DNA from: Pseudoscleropodium purum
Lineage: Eukaryota > Streptophyta > Bryopsida > Hypnales > Brachytheciaceae
Direction: 5' to 3'
NCBI GenBank assembly: GCA_963969395.1
Contig: OZ017803.1
Location: forward strand, 1,922,001 to 1,986,000
DNA length: 64,000 nt
Shown: one piece after another, positions 13,300-25,127 of the stretch
Layout: every line of letters begins with the position of its first letter
Position numbering within the stretch: position 1 is the first letter of the stretch
The notes under the pieces: generated by a model
Database searches by the model: none
Told to the model about the DNA's origin: nothing
The model's input: the letters and a program-made list of their open reading frames with translations, nothing else
Program-made: the position numbers and the translations under genes

Positions 13300-14303
13300 G
13301 CAAGAAAAAATAAGGTACCAAGACCAACAGGATCACCTATCGTCAAATCCGCATCGATAATTCAGCCAAAGTATGATGCATCTAAAAAGCAGAAAATGTC
13401 CTCGAGTTTAATCAACCCAAAGAACTTTCGGATTTCAAAATGCCCACTTCTCAAAGGATTTCCTAAGACACTGCACGACAAATCACCGACAAGTAACTAC
13501 TCCAGCAAGAAAACAAAGAAAACTCCGCACCTCGGCCACCACAAAAGCAACACACACCTGAGAACTCGAAATCGTCATCGCAACAAACGAAGATATACAT
13601 TAGAGGCGCACCAAAGCATCCAACGTTCGCTTAACTAATTGACTATCCCGAAACGAGACTAAGAGTTCCAACTGGCAACAAATTCCTCATAAATAATTCA
13701 AACAAAGTCAAAAAAAGGAAAAATCCTGCGATTCACTACATGCAACTCAATCCTTAGGAATCGTCGGAATTCCAATTTCCGCGTCCAAACGGACGTCCAA
13801 TGACGCGATACAAAAATTTCACCAAATCACTCCTACTTCAGCAAGAAAGCAATGAAATTCAGAACGCAGCCACTAACAATGCACATCATGTACCTGAGAG
13901 CTCGCAAAAATCTGAAGGCGCAACTCGTTAAAGGAGCACGAAAAGATTCAGCATCGAAGTTCGCTTTAACTAATTGACTATCCCGAAACGAGTCTAAAAA
14001 TTCCAGCTCATATCAAATTCCTCATCCACAATTCAAACAGATTAAGAAACAGAAAAAATCCTGCGGTTCACTAAATGCATCTCAATCCTCAGGAAACGTC
14101 GGAATCCAATTTCCGCGTCCAAACGGATGTCCAATAACGCGATACAAAAATTTCACCAAATCACTCCTACTTCAGCAAGAAAAGAAAAGAAGAAATTCAG
14201 AACGCAGACACTAAAAATGCACATCACGTACCTGAGAGCTCGCAAAACCTGAAGACGCAACTCGTTAGAGGAGCACGAAAGGATCCAACGTCGACATTCC
14301 TTC
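13300..14303 (-). repeat. Tandem triplication of a noncoding 5' exon of the KUP gene (about 335-bp unit)
   Basis: Three head-to-tail copies with a period of about 335 bp lie in the KUP 5' leader, roughly at 13300-13632 (most diverged), 13633-13967 and 13968-14303. Shared landmarks are TAACTAATTGACTATCCCGA, TTCCGCGTCCAAACGGA and ACCTGAGAGCTCGCAAAA. Each copy keeps, on the minus strand, a CTCAG/GT splice donor. In the youngest copy this is CTCAG/GTACGTG, in the middle copy CTCAG/GTACATG, and in the oldest CTCAG/GTGTGTG. The region upstream of the ATG exon is long (about 2.1 kb) and probably intronic. Confidence 0.75.
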
Positions 14304-14565
14304 AACTCTCGTCATTCTTCTCGAGACTTTCATTTAATCGTCGCCACTTATTCACCACTACTGTCTCGTTCCGCAAGCTCAAGAATGCATTAAAAGCTTC
14401 GTCGCGAACGCCACAGGATAGACCAGCACCGAAGCTCCTCTGCAGCTGGCGACAACGAAAGGACGAAACTCGCAAAGCTCTATGAAACCAAGAGCACCTT
14501 GACAGGAGCTTTTTAAGCTCTCCGGCGCGATTGGAAAAGGTCGTTCTTGAGACCTCGAGCACGAC
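14220..14565 (-). promoter_or_regulatory. Probable KUP first exon and core promoter
   Basis: The minus-strand sequence from about 14565 down to a donor at CTCAG/GTACGTG near 14233 is richer in GC and CpG than its surroundings and looks like the distal 5' UTR exon. A second possible donor, CTTCAG/GTTTTG, lies 20 bases earlier. A weak TATA-like TTATAT near 14595 would place transcription start around 14565. It is followed only by the noncoding repeats and the ATG exon at 12151. The exact start is inferred. Confidence 0.4.
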
Positions 14566-14869
14566 AGTTCTATAACTTCCCCGACGATTACGGATATAAC
14601 AGCGCGCTGTTGGGAAGATGGATGAACTTCCGTCGGCATGGGAGATTTTTCATTCATCCAAGGGCGTGTGATGTGGGCGAACTTGGTGGCGGATTTGGCG
14701 TCATTGGTTCAGAGTAAAACTAGGTCGGGGCCGAGTCATCTGGACCGCAGATCTGAGTACTCTCGACCATCTGGTGTGCGAAATTCAAACCAATATGGGA
14801 CTCAAGATCTGGACCTCAATAGGCTCCACGTGTCCTGTTGGAGGGCAGTGAGAGCCACACAACATAACA

Positions 14870-15526
14870 TTAACCTCTAAATGCCTGAGGCACCAAAATC
14901 TGACGCTTTCAAAACTTTGAAGTAAAATTAAAACCTAACCACTTTGCTATTTTTAGTAGTTGCTATTCTCAGAAAGTTCTTCTTGAAGTCTAGTTTTAGC
15001 ATAAAAAATCCAATCTTGAAAATAAATGATAGTGATTTTCTATTCAAGATTTTGTGCAAGGGTAACCATTGCAATCTTGACTTCCCATGGTATTGAGAGC
15101 TCTTGGAAATGAGCCTCAAATACACTAGATCTTGGAGAAAAAATCACATTCAGAATTCACTCAAAAAAATTATAGAGAAGATTTTAAGAACCCATCAATT
15201 GGATAGGGTTATACATGTTAGGCCCTTTAACCTCATATATATTTTGTTCACCAACTTTTTAGATTTGACTTGTGAAAAGAAGATTGAAAGACTTCACATC
15301 ACTTTTGCAGTTTTAACACCCTCGTGGTCAAACATTATAATCTTTCACTCTATAAGTAATATTGTTGTATTTTCTTTTCCTTATGAGATCTCTAGCATGT
15401 CTAGTTTGAATCTGTACAATTTCAATTAAAAAAAAATTAATACAACTTATCAAAATGTTGGCATTTTCTTCAATTTAGAACAAATTTCAAGAAGCTCAAA
15501 ATAAGCCTTGGGCATTTAGGGGTTAC
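14870..15526 (+). mobile_element. piggyBac-type MITE, family 3 (copy H, 657 bp)
   Basis: TTAA at 14870 is followed by CCTCTAAATGCCTGAGGCAC. The right end reads CCTTGGGCATTTAGGGG into TTAC at 15523-15526, a one-base variant of the target site. It is homologous throughout, in inverted orientation, to the copy at 16712-17366 and differs from families 1 and 2 in its interior. It lies about 300 bp upstream of the inferred KUP transcription start. Confidence 0.82.
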
Positions 15527-16711
15527 AAATTGCTAAGCAATTTAAACATTCCCCTTCCTATTAGAAATTAGGATAATCCCTCCATGGATTTTGAAGAGTG
15601 AATTTGATTAATTTGCAGAGAGTCATTGGTTGGTTGGAAGTTGGAACTTTGGAGGCTCTAGACCTTCTTTATAGAGGAGTAAAACAAGCCCCCCTTTAAC
15701 ATTGGTTAATAATGTTGTAAATGTCAGCAACCCATTTCTATAAACAAGTATAAATGTTTGCACTTGAAAGGATTTACCTTTGATTACTTTTTCAAATTTA
15801 AAAGTTCTTCTTTCTCTCTATGCTTCTATTTGGCAACTATCTATGAATAAAAAATAAAAATTATTTATTTTTCAAAGATGTGATTACATGTTGTCTACAA
15901 GTCATAAAAATTTCATATATTTTTGGTGAAAAGCTGGAATTGCCATAAATTATTGAATGAAAAGTGAAAAAAATTCATATCAAATACAAAATATGTTCAA
16001 AAAGTCTGAAAATTTCTTCATAGGTAAACATTATAGTATAAAACACTATAGTCAATATTTTTTTTATCTTGTAATTCTAAAAGTCATAAAAAATCTATTC
16101 AAATCTAGAAAAAAGAGCACAAGTTGCCAAAATACACTACCGACAACGATCCCTATTTGGAGAATCAACCCATTTCTCTAAAAATATTGCTATCATCATT
16201 CACTGAGTTGTTGACGCCCCACAACTTAATTTACTCCATACCACTCCTTCCAATAAGACCAAAAACTGAAGAAACGACAGACATTCCGTATGGTCTGATT
16301 CCAAAAGTAGTAAGGTAACATAAAACCATTTTGAAACTGTCTTGTTGTTGTTGAAACTGACCCAGGAGTACAACAATAGCAGCAGTGTCACTTCAAAAAT
16401 AAAATTATTTTTTTATGGGAATTGATCGTAAAAAAACAGCAGTTATAAAGTGAAGTTTTTCTGGTCTCCAAAAATCAGCAAAATTAAATAAAAAAATTGT
16501 GAAAAGAAAGCAAAACATGAGTGATATGGAAGTCAAAAAAGGCCTTGTAAGGTATGCAGTGAGCTTTCGATCATGATATGATTGTACTCGTCAGCACCAG
16601 AACCCAGATTGACTTTGGGTTCTACTGAAAAAACCTTAAAAACTCCCAATTTTGTTGGGGACACACATCACCTGCAAACAAAAAAATGCCCAAATCATGA
16701 AGTTTGGTGTA
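15527..16711. other. Spacer between two family-3 MITEs
   Basis: AT-rich sequence with no recognisable gene, bracketed by inverted copies of the same MITE. Confidence 0.5.
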
Positions 16712-17366
16712 CTTAACCCATAAATGCCCAAGGCCTGTTTTGAGCTTCTTAAAGTTTGCTCTAAATTGAAGAAAATGTCAACATTTTTATAAGTTGTATA
16801 AATTTTTTTGAATTGTAATTGTACAAATTCAAACTAGACATGTTAGAGATCTCACAGGAAAAGAAAACACAACAATATTACTTATGGAGTAAAAGATTAT
16901 AATGTTTGACCACGAGGGTGTTAAAATTGCAAAAGTGATGTGAAGTTTTTCAATCCTCTTTTCACAAGTCAAATCTAAAAAGTTGGTGACCAAAAAAATA
17001 TGAGGTTAAAGGACCTAACATGTTTAATCCCAATCAATTTATGGCTTCTTATAATCTACTCTATAATTTTTTTAAATGAATTTTGAATGTGATTTTTTCT
17101 CTAAAATCTAGTGTATTTGAGGCTCATTTCCAAGAGCTCTCAACACTGTGGGAGGTCAAGATTGCAATGGTTACCCTTGCACAAAATCTTAAATAGAGAA
17201 ATCACTATCATTTATTTTCAAGATTGGATTTTTGATACTAAAACTAGACTTCAAGAAGAACTTTCCAAAAATATAAACTACTAAAAATAGCAACTTGGTT
17301 AGATTTTATTTAACTTCAAAGTTTTGCAAACACCAGATTTTGGTACCTGGGGCAGTTAGGGGCTAA
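16712..17366 (-). mobile_element. piggyBac-type MITE, family 3 (copy I, 655 bp)
   Basis: TTAA at 16712-16715 is followed by CCCATAAATGCCCAAGGCCT. The other end reads GGGGCAGTTAGGGG into CTAA at 17363-17366. Read in reverse it follows the 14870-15526 copy along its length, sharing CATGTTAGGYCCTTTAACCT and GAGCCTCAAATACACTAGAT. It is non-coding. Confidence 0.82.
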
Positions 17367-17678
17367 GGTTTTGTGGATTTCTCAGTCTTGGATGTGTTGA
17401 ACTTATTATTTTTATAAAACAAAAGGAACTTTTCAAAACTGCCTGTACTTAGTTGGGACCATTGTTAGTGTGACCGTAACATTCACAGCTAAAATTTTTG
17501 TGGATTTCTCCGTCTTGGATGTGTTGAAATTTTTACATACAGAAAGGGAACTTTTTCATAACTGCCAGGAAGTTTGTCATGACCATAACATTGAGATGCT
17601 GCTAAAAAGCTTTGTGAATTTTCTGTCCAACTTAGTGGCAATCAGTGATAATCAAAAGCAATGCAACAGGAATAGTTT

Positions 17679-17836
17679 CAGTACTAGAAAATTCAGTTGT
17701 TCTATTGATTTGGTTTACTTTTCTGTTGATTTGGACAGTAATCTATTGATTTGGACAGAAATCAATAGAAATCAACAAAAGAGTGAACCAAATCAATGCA
17801 ACCAAATCAACATAAAAACTAAATTTTCCACTAGTG
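17679..17836. mobile_element. CACTA-type MITE, degenerate (158 bp)
   Basis: The right end, reverse-complemented, reads CACTAGTGGAAAATTTAG and the left end reads CAGTACTAGAAAATTCAG. Inside, TGTTGATTTGG and ATTGATTTGGTT motifs pair across the element. TTT occurs on both sides (17676-17678 and 17837-17839), consistent with a 3-bp target duplication. It resembles the 557-738 element. Confidence 0.6.
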
Positions 17837-18064
17837 TTTAGATGGGATTCATTAGGGTTGCCACTAACTTAGTTTCATCACTATTTCTCATGCATTGTTG
17901 AATATGATTGATGCATTGGAAGGACGCACATTCAATCTTCTCTAAGAAAGTTAGAAAACAAAATCTATGTACCTTATGTAAACTTAAAGTCAGATTTGGC
18001 ATAAATTAAGTCATTTATAGAAAGGGGTAAAAAAAAGTGTCATATAATGTCTTGGGAATGGTTT

Positions 18065-18270
18065 GAACCATTGAAAATCTAATGTGGAAAATTCAATTTT
18101 GAAAATCTAATACTAGGGATTCTCGAAGGTCCACATTCACATAGGATTTGATTTGGCACTTATATGCCTAAATTGAATTTTCACATTAGATTCTTAAGGG
18201 TGTCATATATCATCATGTGAATGATTAGGACCCTTGAAAATCTAATGTGGAAAATTCAATTTTGGCACAT
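18065..18270. repeat. Direct and inverted repeat cluster
   Basis: GAAAATCTAATGTGGAAAAT followed by TCAATTTTG occurs near 18072 and again near 18234 in the same orientation. An inverted version, AATTGAATTTTCACATTAGA, lies near 18168. GTCATATA flanks the group twice. It is probably a small foldback element, but its ends are unclear. Confidence 0.45.
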
Positions 18271-19026
18271 GAGTACTCAATCAGTCCTTCGTACACGCAA
18301 ATATTTAAGGTGTAGATTTACACACACATATTATTTTTAGTAGTAGTCTTTAGAGAGGTTGTCCTTCTGGCAACAAAATGATGTGAAATATTCCACATCC
18401 ATTAGTAATTACAAAAGCATGTGTCATTAAGCATGTAATATAATGATAAATAATATCAAAAGTAATCAGTAATTAAAGCAATGATCAAACTTGAATGTGT
18501 CATTTAAATATAGCAATAGCTATTGTAGGAATATGTGTCATTACAAATCCACAAAATGATCTTCGTTAATGGACTTAGGTAGAGCCTTGAAGGCTATTGA
18601 ATGTTATGCACCTCTAGCACATACTCATATAACCTCTTGCAAAGATGAAGAGGTCAATAATAATCACAAAACATTAATTTCACAATATTAAAAATGTATA
18701 TATGAAAATGTTATGAATATCCAATAGTATATATAATCACATACTAACATAGATTATTGTACATAGCACAAGTGATTTCAAGTAGTGCAAGACTTTTTTA
18801 CTCTAAAAAAATGATTTTAGATGAATGTTATCTAATTAGTGTGAATATTTGAATGAGAGTCCATGAAAGTAAATGAATTTAACACTATTTGGGATAAAAT
18901 GAAAATATTTTAGACTACATTATATTGATTTCATGAAAAATATTGTAAAATATCATACTATTTCATCTTACAAGTTTTATAATTTGCAAGTTAGTGGTAA
19001 TACTATGGGGTACATGTCTATTTGAA
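18271..19026. other. AT-rich spacer, nothing recognised
   Basis: No gene, RNA or repeat boundary is seen. Confidence 0.5.
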
Positions 19027-19604
19027 TTAACCTTAAAGAACCAAGTGACCATTCAATGTATGCAAAAAATCTTAAATAGTTGTAAACAAAGTCAATTTGG
19101 ATGAGATGTTCCAAAAATATTGAGACAAGGTGTGAACATGCCCCCCCTGGTGGAAATATCATTTTTTCTCTGATTGAATTCTTTAATTAAAAGTTATGTT
19201 GTTCTAAACTTTTGGGTAGCTTAGGCACTTGTAGGTAGTATGTACAAAATTCTTCTTCTACAAGTTTTGAAATTTGGAAGGTATGTAACAAACATTATAC
19301 AAGATGCAAATGTCCAAAAAGACAATGTAAAGTGCAAAAATCTCACTTTAGGAGGAGTTAAAGTCTATTAATCCTATCAAATAAGGTTGAAAGAAAATTC
19401 TTCTTACTTCAAATGTTATAATCTTTCAATTTGTAAAATCAAAGGTTTCAAAAAAAAATTCTTTACATTCCCATAGCAATCTAGTACAAATTTGTACAAT
19501 TGAATTTTTTTAAATCATTTTTTCTCATTTTTTCTCAATATCCTAAAAGAAAGGCAATTTTTGACAATTTTCTCTAAAATGTGACCCAATCCTTTAGGGA
19601 TTAA
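19027..19604. mobile_element. piggyBac-type MITE, family 4 (copy M, 578 bp)
   Basis: TTAA at 19027-19030 is followed by CCTTAAAGAACCAAGTGACC. The right end reads GGTCACATTTT on the reverse strand after TCCCTAAAGGATT, and ends at TTAA 19601-19604. The terminal logic matches the other TTAA elements, but the interior matches none of them in this window. Confidence 0.6.
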
Positions 19605-20803
19605 CTTATGGAGTATATTATTTGTTTACTACTTGCATATATTGTGATATTTGAAGATCTTCCATCATTGTTCTAGAACATTTGATGCAATGCAAGATTT
19701 AGGTCATAGGAGACCAAAAATTGGTTTTATAGTATGAAAAATATAAGTAACCTTTTAATTTGAGTGGAATTGGAAGTGACTTTGGAAATGGAGGATAGTA
19801 ATTCATTCAATAGAGAATGGATTCGAACGATACAATTGCATGCAATAGCTATGTACATTTATACAAGAGCATGTCTCATAGTCTTTGTATAATATATGGA
19901 AAGAAGTAAAGAAAAAGTGTCCCCCATTTTCATTTTGAATATCATTTTTGAAGAAAATGGCACATTCAAGCAATTAGGTATTTTCTTGGAAAGAAGGTTG
20001 TCCTAAAGAAATGCAACATGTAAAGCTATATGTAGTAGATTTTTCAATATTTTCACCTATTATGGTCAAATATATGTTTTTCCAAGTTTATTTTTCATCT
20101 TTTGAAGTAGGTACTAACTTCTACTACTTCTTTGTAAGTGTTGATCGATCAATCTTAAAAAAAGCACATTCAATTGAACTTGTGTCAATTTCAAATAGAG
20201 GATTTTGTATATGCCTATGCCAAGTACTTCTCAAATAAAGCGTGTATTTTCACATAATGAAGGTATATTTTCAATATTGATTGCTTTATATGAATCATAA
20301 AAGCAATGTTTGCTAAATTCAAAAGTTCCTTGAAATGAATATAATATAAGGTTTCTTGTATGACATGCTTGTAGTTGCGCATTTTTTATATGTCATTGTC
20401 AACAATTTTGTATACATTGTCAAGAAACCAAAAATTCTTGCAAAAACAATAATGGATTGTCCTAAACTTTTTCACACCCACTACCATTCATTCTCTATTT
20501 TGGTATGGTTGCTTTATCTACTTTGGATTCTCTATCCTCAATAAATTTGATAATTGCTAAAGATGTTGTCTATATTCTTATTTTCATGCATCAAAACAAG
20601 TTTAGGGACTAAAGAGTTAATATCTATCAAGTTAGAAGGTTGCTATTATGTGAGTCTAGGAGGGTGAGTCCATGAACCTAGAAGACTATACACCTACATC
20701 ATAGGTGTTTATATTATATAAACCTTCCATAATTACAGCATAACTATGCTATAGATAACTAAATATTATAGATTTTTATATTATAAGCACCTTCAAAGGT
20801 TTT
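19605..20803. other. AT-rich spacer
   Basis: No supported gene. TTTAGGGACTAAAGAGTTAA at about 20591-20610 looks like a degenerate end of another TTAA element, but no partner end was found. Confidence 0.4.
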
Positions 20804-21067
20804 CCACTTTGCCAATTGCCCCTCCACACAAACTTTAACATTTTACCAATTCATAATTAGAATTTGAAATATTTTATTTATCAATAGAAGCACATTCCAA
20901 AGGACTTTGAATATATTTGGAATTCAAAATACTTTCATAATCATGATAAATTTGGAGATCCCAAAGTCCTTTGGGATGCACTTCCACTGATAAATATTTA
21001 AAATTCTGATTATAAATTGGTAAAAAGTTAGAAGTTTATTTGGCTAAATGATTAGTTGGCAAAGTAG
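20804..21067. mobile_element. Foldback MITE, about 264 bp, superfamily unknown
   Basis: The left arm starts CCACTTTGCCAATTG and the reverse complement of the right arm starts CTACTTTGCCAACTA. The arms then share TTTTACCAATTYATAATYAGAA, a block around TATTTATCARTRGAAG, and CCCAAAGGACTTTG or close variants up to the centre. Each arm is about 115 bp, leaving a small loop. No convincing target duplication is seen. Confidence 0.65.
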
Positions 21068-22487
21068 ACTAATTAAGGACACCCTACTAGTTTTATTTAT
21101 TTATTTATCATTTGGGAGAAGTAGCTAGAGTTTTCTTTGATTGATATTCACGCAATACCTAGGTGCCAAGGTAGATGTACTTAAAAATAGTAGGAGCCAG
21201 TTAGGGACATTTAAAAATGACCTAAATCCAAGCTCAAGTAGACACAAAGCATACAATCATGTGGGGTTACAAGAAATTGTCACGGTTATGAAAGTGGATT
21301 TTGTGTTGGCCAATCTCTTGCATGTGACATAAGCTTGTGATCTGTTGCTTTTAGATGTGTCTATGTCCACTCGTGTGTTAGTTTCTGGTCTACAATCAGT
21401 GCATCTATGAAGTTGTTTCCACAAATTCATATTATATTCATACAAGCTCGAAAAAATACAAAACCAATTTTGTTGGTTTCCTAACTAATTTCCTACCAAG
21501 TGTACATCATTTTATTTTGTAGCTACACTCAACATTTGCAGATCTTGAACATGTGTTACTTTTAGGTACGTCTACCTTAGTTGATAATATCTATCATCAA
21601 AAGTAGGTGATACCTATGTAAAATTTGGCTATGGGTCTCAAAGCATAGCAAAAATCTGGCTGTTTTGACCAAAGACTATGAGAATTTCATGTATGAAAAT
21701 AGCCAATGTCTTTTGATTGTACCCAAGTGGCAAAAAATTGTGCATAAAAAGAACAGCATGGGGCTACACTTAACATACAGACAGAAGTCTTTGCACGAGG
21801 TCTGATTCTAGACTTCCTCATGAACCAGCACTACAGATTTGAAATTTGCAGTCTGACATTTTGCACGTGCAAAATGCACCGAAAGGCATCATCCATACAA
21901 AGAGTCAGTTTCTTTTTCTTTACCGTACCTTAACTTTCCATAGTTGTACGACGAGTTTCTTTTTCTTTACTGTAACTCAGTTTCTTTTTCTTTATCGTAC
22001 CTGATCTGAGTTGATCGCATAAAATATGGGGTGTCAGTATTGGCGGATGGATGAATGATGGAGGCGAGGTTTTCCAAAGAAAAACTGAAGATTTGACACT
22101 TTTTCTTTTCACTTTTTCATTCAATGGCTAGCATCTACCTCAAAAAAAGAGTTTTATTTTTATTTTTATTATTTAAAAAATTATTATTTTTTACTTTATT
22201 GTTGATTGAAAAGATGTGGTCTTCTTTTGAAAGCGTATTTTCACCTTCACTAGTATTTGCCACAGTGGTGTATATTAGATAATAAAATGAAAATTCAAAA
22301 TAATTTTCTTATTCGTTAAAACTTTGAAATTCAATAACTTTCACACCCTAGGTTCAAATGCCATTAACCAAAGTCCATGCATCCCTACTTGCAAACAACT
22401 CTCCGACAGTACTAGGGACATGTCAATTGAAGACACATGGATTTGGAGATCTTATTGCAAGAAACAAAACAACACAAGCAACCTAAT
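21068..22487. other. Spacer with low-complexity tract
   Basis: No gene recognised. GTTTCTTTTTCTTTA occurs three times at 21900-22000, and there is a (TTTTTA)n tract at 22150-22200. Confidence 0.5.
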
Positions 22488-23418
22488 TTAACCCCTAAAG
22501 TCCCAAGGCGATTTTTCTGTGAAAAAACACTCAAAACTGCCATTTCTGTTGTGTTCATCCAAGAAAACAAAAAAAAAATCTTTTTCTTAAAATCTAACTG
22601 TAGGATCTTATACTTCAGTTGTCTTATTTCATTTGGTAAAAATTTCATGAAGTTTGACCGTATAGATCGAAAGATGTTAGCATTAAAAGTTGAAAAAGAA
22701 AGTTTTTTTAGACATTGGCCTGCAATTTCAAATGACTTTGACCACCAATTGTGAAATTTTTTTCCACTACAGACTTTGAATTAAAAAATTTGAATGTTGA
22801 AGAATTGAGTTTGAAGTCTAGGAAAAAAAATTCAAAGAAAAAACACTTGATTTTTATTCTTTAAAAAATTGTTAAATAGAAGTAGGTCCAAGATTGAAAA
22901 AACCCTAAATTGTTATTAACTTCAAAGTGGGATTGAAAGACAATAATCCCAATGGTGAGATTGTTTTAGCAAGCAAACACAAAATTTTTTAAAAGAATTT
23001 GTTGAAAATTGTGAAAATTGCATTCAGAAATGAATTCTACAAAATATTTTTTCAAGAAGATGCTTAAATTGCCCCCAAAACAAGATTGTTTGTAACTTTC
23101 TCATTATTAGTTCAAATAGAACGAATCAAAACTTCACATGTAGACAAAAATATAAAATTTTAGAAGAAAAAAAAATTTCAATTTATTTCAATTTTTTGTG
23201 ATTTTTTTGGTAGTGCCCATTGAATTCAATTTTAGGCTTTTGTGGTATAACTTTTGCTCCCCGGCACCAATTGAAATAAAAATCATACTCCCACATAGCT
23301 AATCAGTTTTTCTATCTTATGGAAAAGTTTCAAAAAAATTCACTAAAATTTGAGGTTACAGGAATTTGCCCAAAATGTGATTTGTCCTTTGAGGAGACAT
23401 TGGGACTTTAGGGGTTAA
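22488..23418 (+). mobile_element. piggyBac-type MITE, family 2 (copy D, 931 bp)
   Basis: This is the best-preserved pair of ends. TTAA at 22488-22491 is followed by CCCCTAAAGTCCCAAGG. The right end, reverse-complemented, is TTAA CCCCTAAAGTCCCAATG, with TTAA at 23415-23418. The inverted repeat is 15 of 17 or better. The interior aligns loosely with family 1, sharing AAAACTGCCATTTCTG, TAGGATCTTATA and CCCAATGGT at the same relative positions. It is therefore a diverged sister subfamily of identical length. Confidence 0.9.
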
Positions 23419-23436
23419 AGTATGGATAGGATTCAC

Positions 23437-24905
23437 TTGATTCCTAGAAGACCAAATAACAATTTTTTGGGCAACATAGCATTTTGGAGAATCCATTCAT
23501 GAACAAAATTTTCAATTTTTTCCTATGAATTTGTCACACAACAAGTATTTAGGAGTAGCTTTAAAGTACATCGATTTTCATAATTGTTGAGTACGTGGAT
23601 AAAGAGTTATTGTTTGGTATGTAGTTTTTTTTGGAGCTTGAGTAGTGTGGGCAACTAATAGAAACTATTTTCTTAAGAAACAAAAATTTGAAATTGGTTT
23701 TCTTATTCATATTTTTTGGATTTATATACATGTGGAAAGCTTTGAATCATTCCATTTTGATTAATTAGATGGAAGTTATGAAGAGTCTTAGTCTATAAGA
23801 AATTATGGAATCTCTACTCTAAAATAAACTTTGAAGTCCTTTATTTGACCCTTCAATCCCAAGGCCAATTTTTTTTTGTTATAAACCACTTAAAACCATT
23901 TTTATTGCATTCACCTAAGAAAACAAAACAAAACAAAATTTTAGAATCAAACCACAGGATCTTGTACTTCACTTGTCTTAGCTCATGTGGTAAAACTTTC
24001 ATGAAGTTTGACCATAAAGATTGGAAGATATAAACATTCAAAGTTGAAAAAAAAATTTGAACACTAGCTTGCAATTTCAGATGACTTTGATTGCCATTTG
24101 TGAATTTTTTTTGTACTACAAACTTTGAATTAAAAAGAATTTATATTGAATAATTGAGTTGAAAGTCTAGAAAAAAAATTCAAAAAAAACACACTTGATT
24201 TTCATTCTTTAAAAAATTGTTAAGTAGAAATACGTCCAAGATTGAAAATAAAATAAAATCATTAATAGCTCCAAGATAGGATTGAAAGACAACAATCTTA
24301 ATGGTTAGATTTTTTTAGCAAACAAACACAATCTTGTCAAACAATTGTTTTTGAAAAATTGAAAAAATTGCATTCAGAAATGAATCCTACAAGTTATTTT
24401 TTCTAGAAGATGTTTAGATTGCCTAAAATAACAAGATTGTCTTTAACTTTCTCATTATTAGTCTAAAAAGAATGAATCAAAGCTTCACATGTAGACAAAA
24501 ATATTTAAAAAGAATTGTTTTGACCTTTAGTAGTTTATTTGTTCTGCCCTCCAAGTTTCTAGGCTTTTTGTGGTATAACTTTTTCTCCTAGTCACAAATT
24601 GAGACAAAAATTATACTACCACATAGCATATCAATTTTTTTATATTATGAGAAACTTTCAAAAAGTTTCATAAAAAATCAAGGTCATAGGAACTTGCCGA
24701 AAATCCAATTTGTCTCTCGAGGGGACAATGGAACTTTAGGGGTAAACTCAATTTTCAATATTTTTAGAAAATAAAACCACATGATGTAGATTATTTATTA
24801 CAAGGTTATAGCCATTGGGATTGCCATTTTTCAATTCCACAACTATATTCTTAATAATTTAGGATTTTAAATCATTCTCTACTTTTTTCTACTTATAATT
24901 TTTTT
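23437..24905 (-). mobile_element. piggyBac-type MITE, family 1 (copy F), tail half, interrupted by copy E
   Basis: A degenerate family-1 tail end (TTGA at 23437-23440 then TTCCTAGAAGACC) is followed by sequence colinear with the 1185-2115 copy. It is split at 23845-24746 by a complete family-2 element and resumes at 24747 with AACTCAATTTTCAATATTTT. Similarity stops at the mid-element A/T run near 24905. The head half is missing here, but an inverted head half with the same inner limit lies at 25128-25512. Confidence 0.75.
23845..24746 (+). mobile_element. piggyBac-type MITE, family 2 (copy E), nested in copy F
   Basis: The left end is TTGA then CCCTTCAATCCCAAGGC. The right end is GGAACTTTAGGGG followed by TAAA. 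The interior follows the 22488-23418 copy, for example ATAGGATTGAAAGACAA and TTGCATTCAGAAATGAATCC. It sits inside a family-1 element at a position where other family-1 copies have TTTATTTAACTCAATTT, so the original target was TTAA. Each flanking copy now carries one substitution. Confidence 0.82.
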
Positions 24906-25127
24906 TCAATCATGAATATGAAACATTTTTTGTTGAAATATTTTTATATTTATTTCCAACTTATATCTTCAACATATTCTAGAGAGTTGTAAGTTGTATA
25001 ATCTATACATTTTGAATTAAAATGTTTGAAAGATGAAATCTAACCATTTGAAAAGAATTAAAAATACTTCTTTTTAAAATTCAAGCATCATGAATTTGCA
25101 ATTGGTAAGGTTTCTTATTTAAAAATT

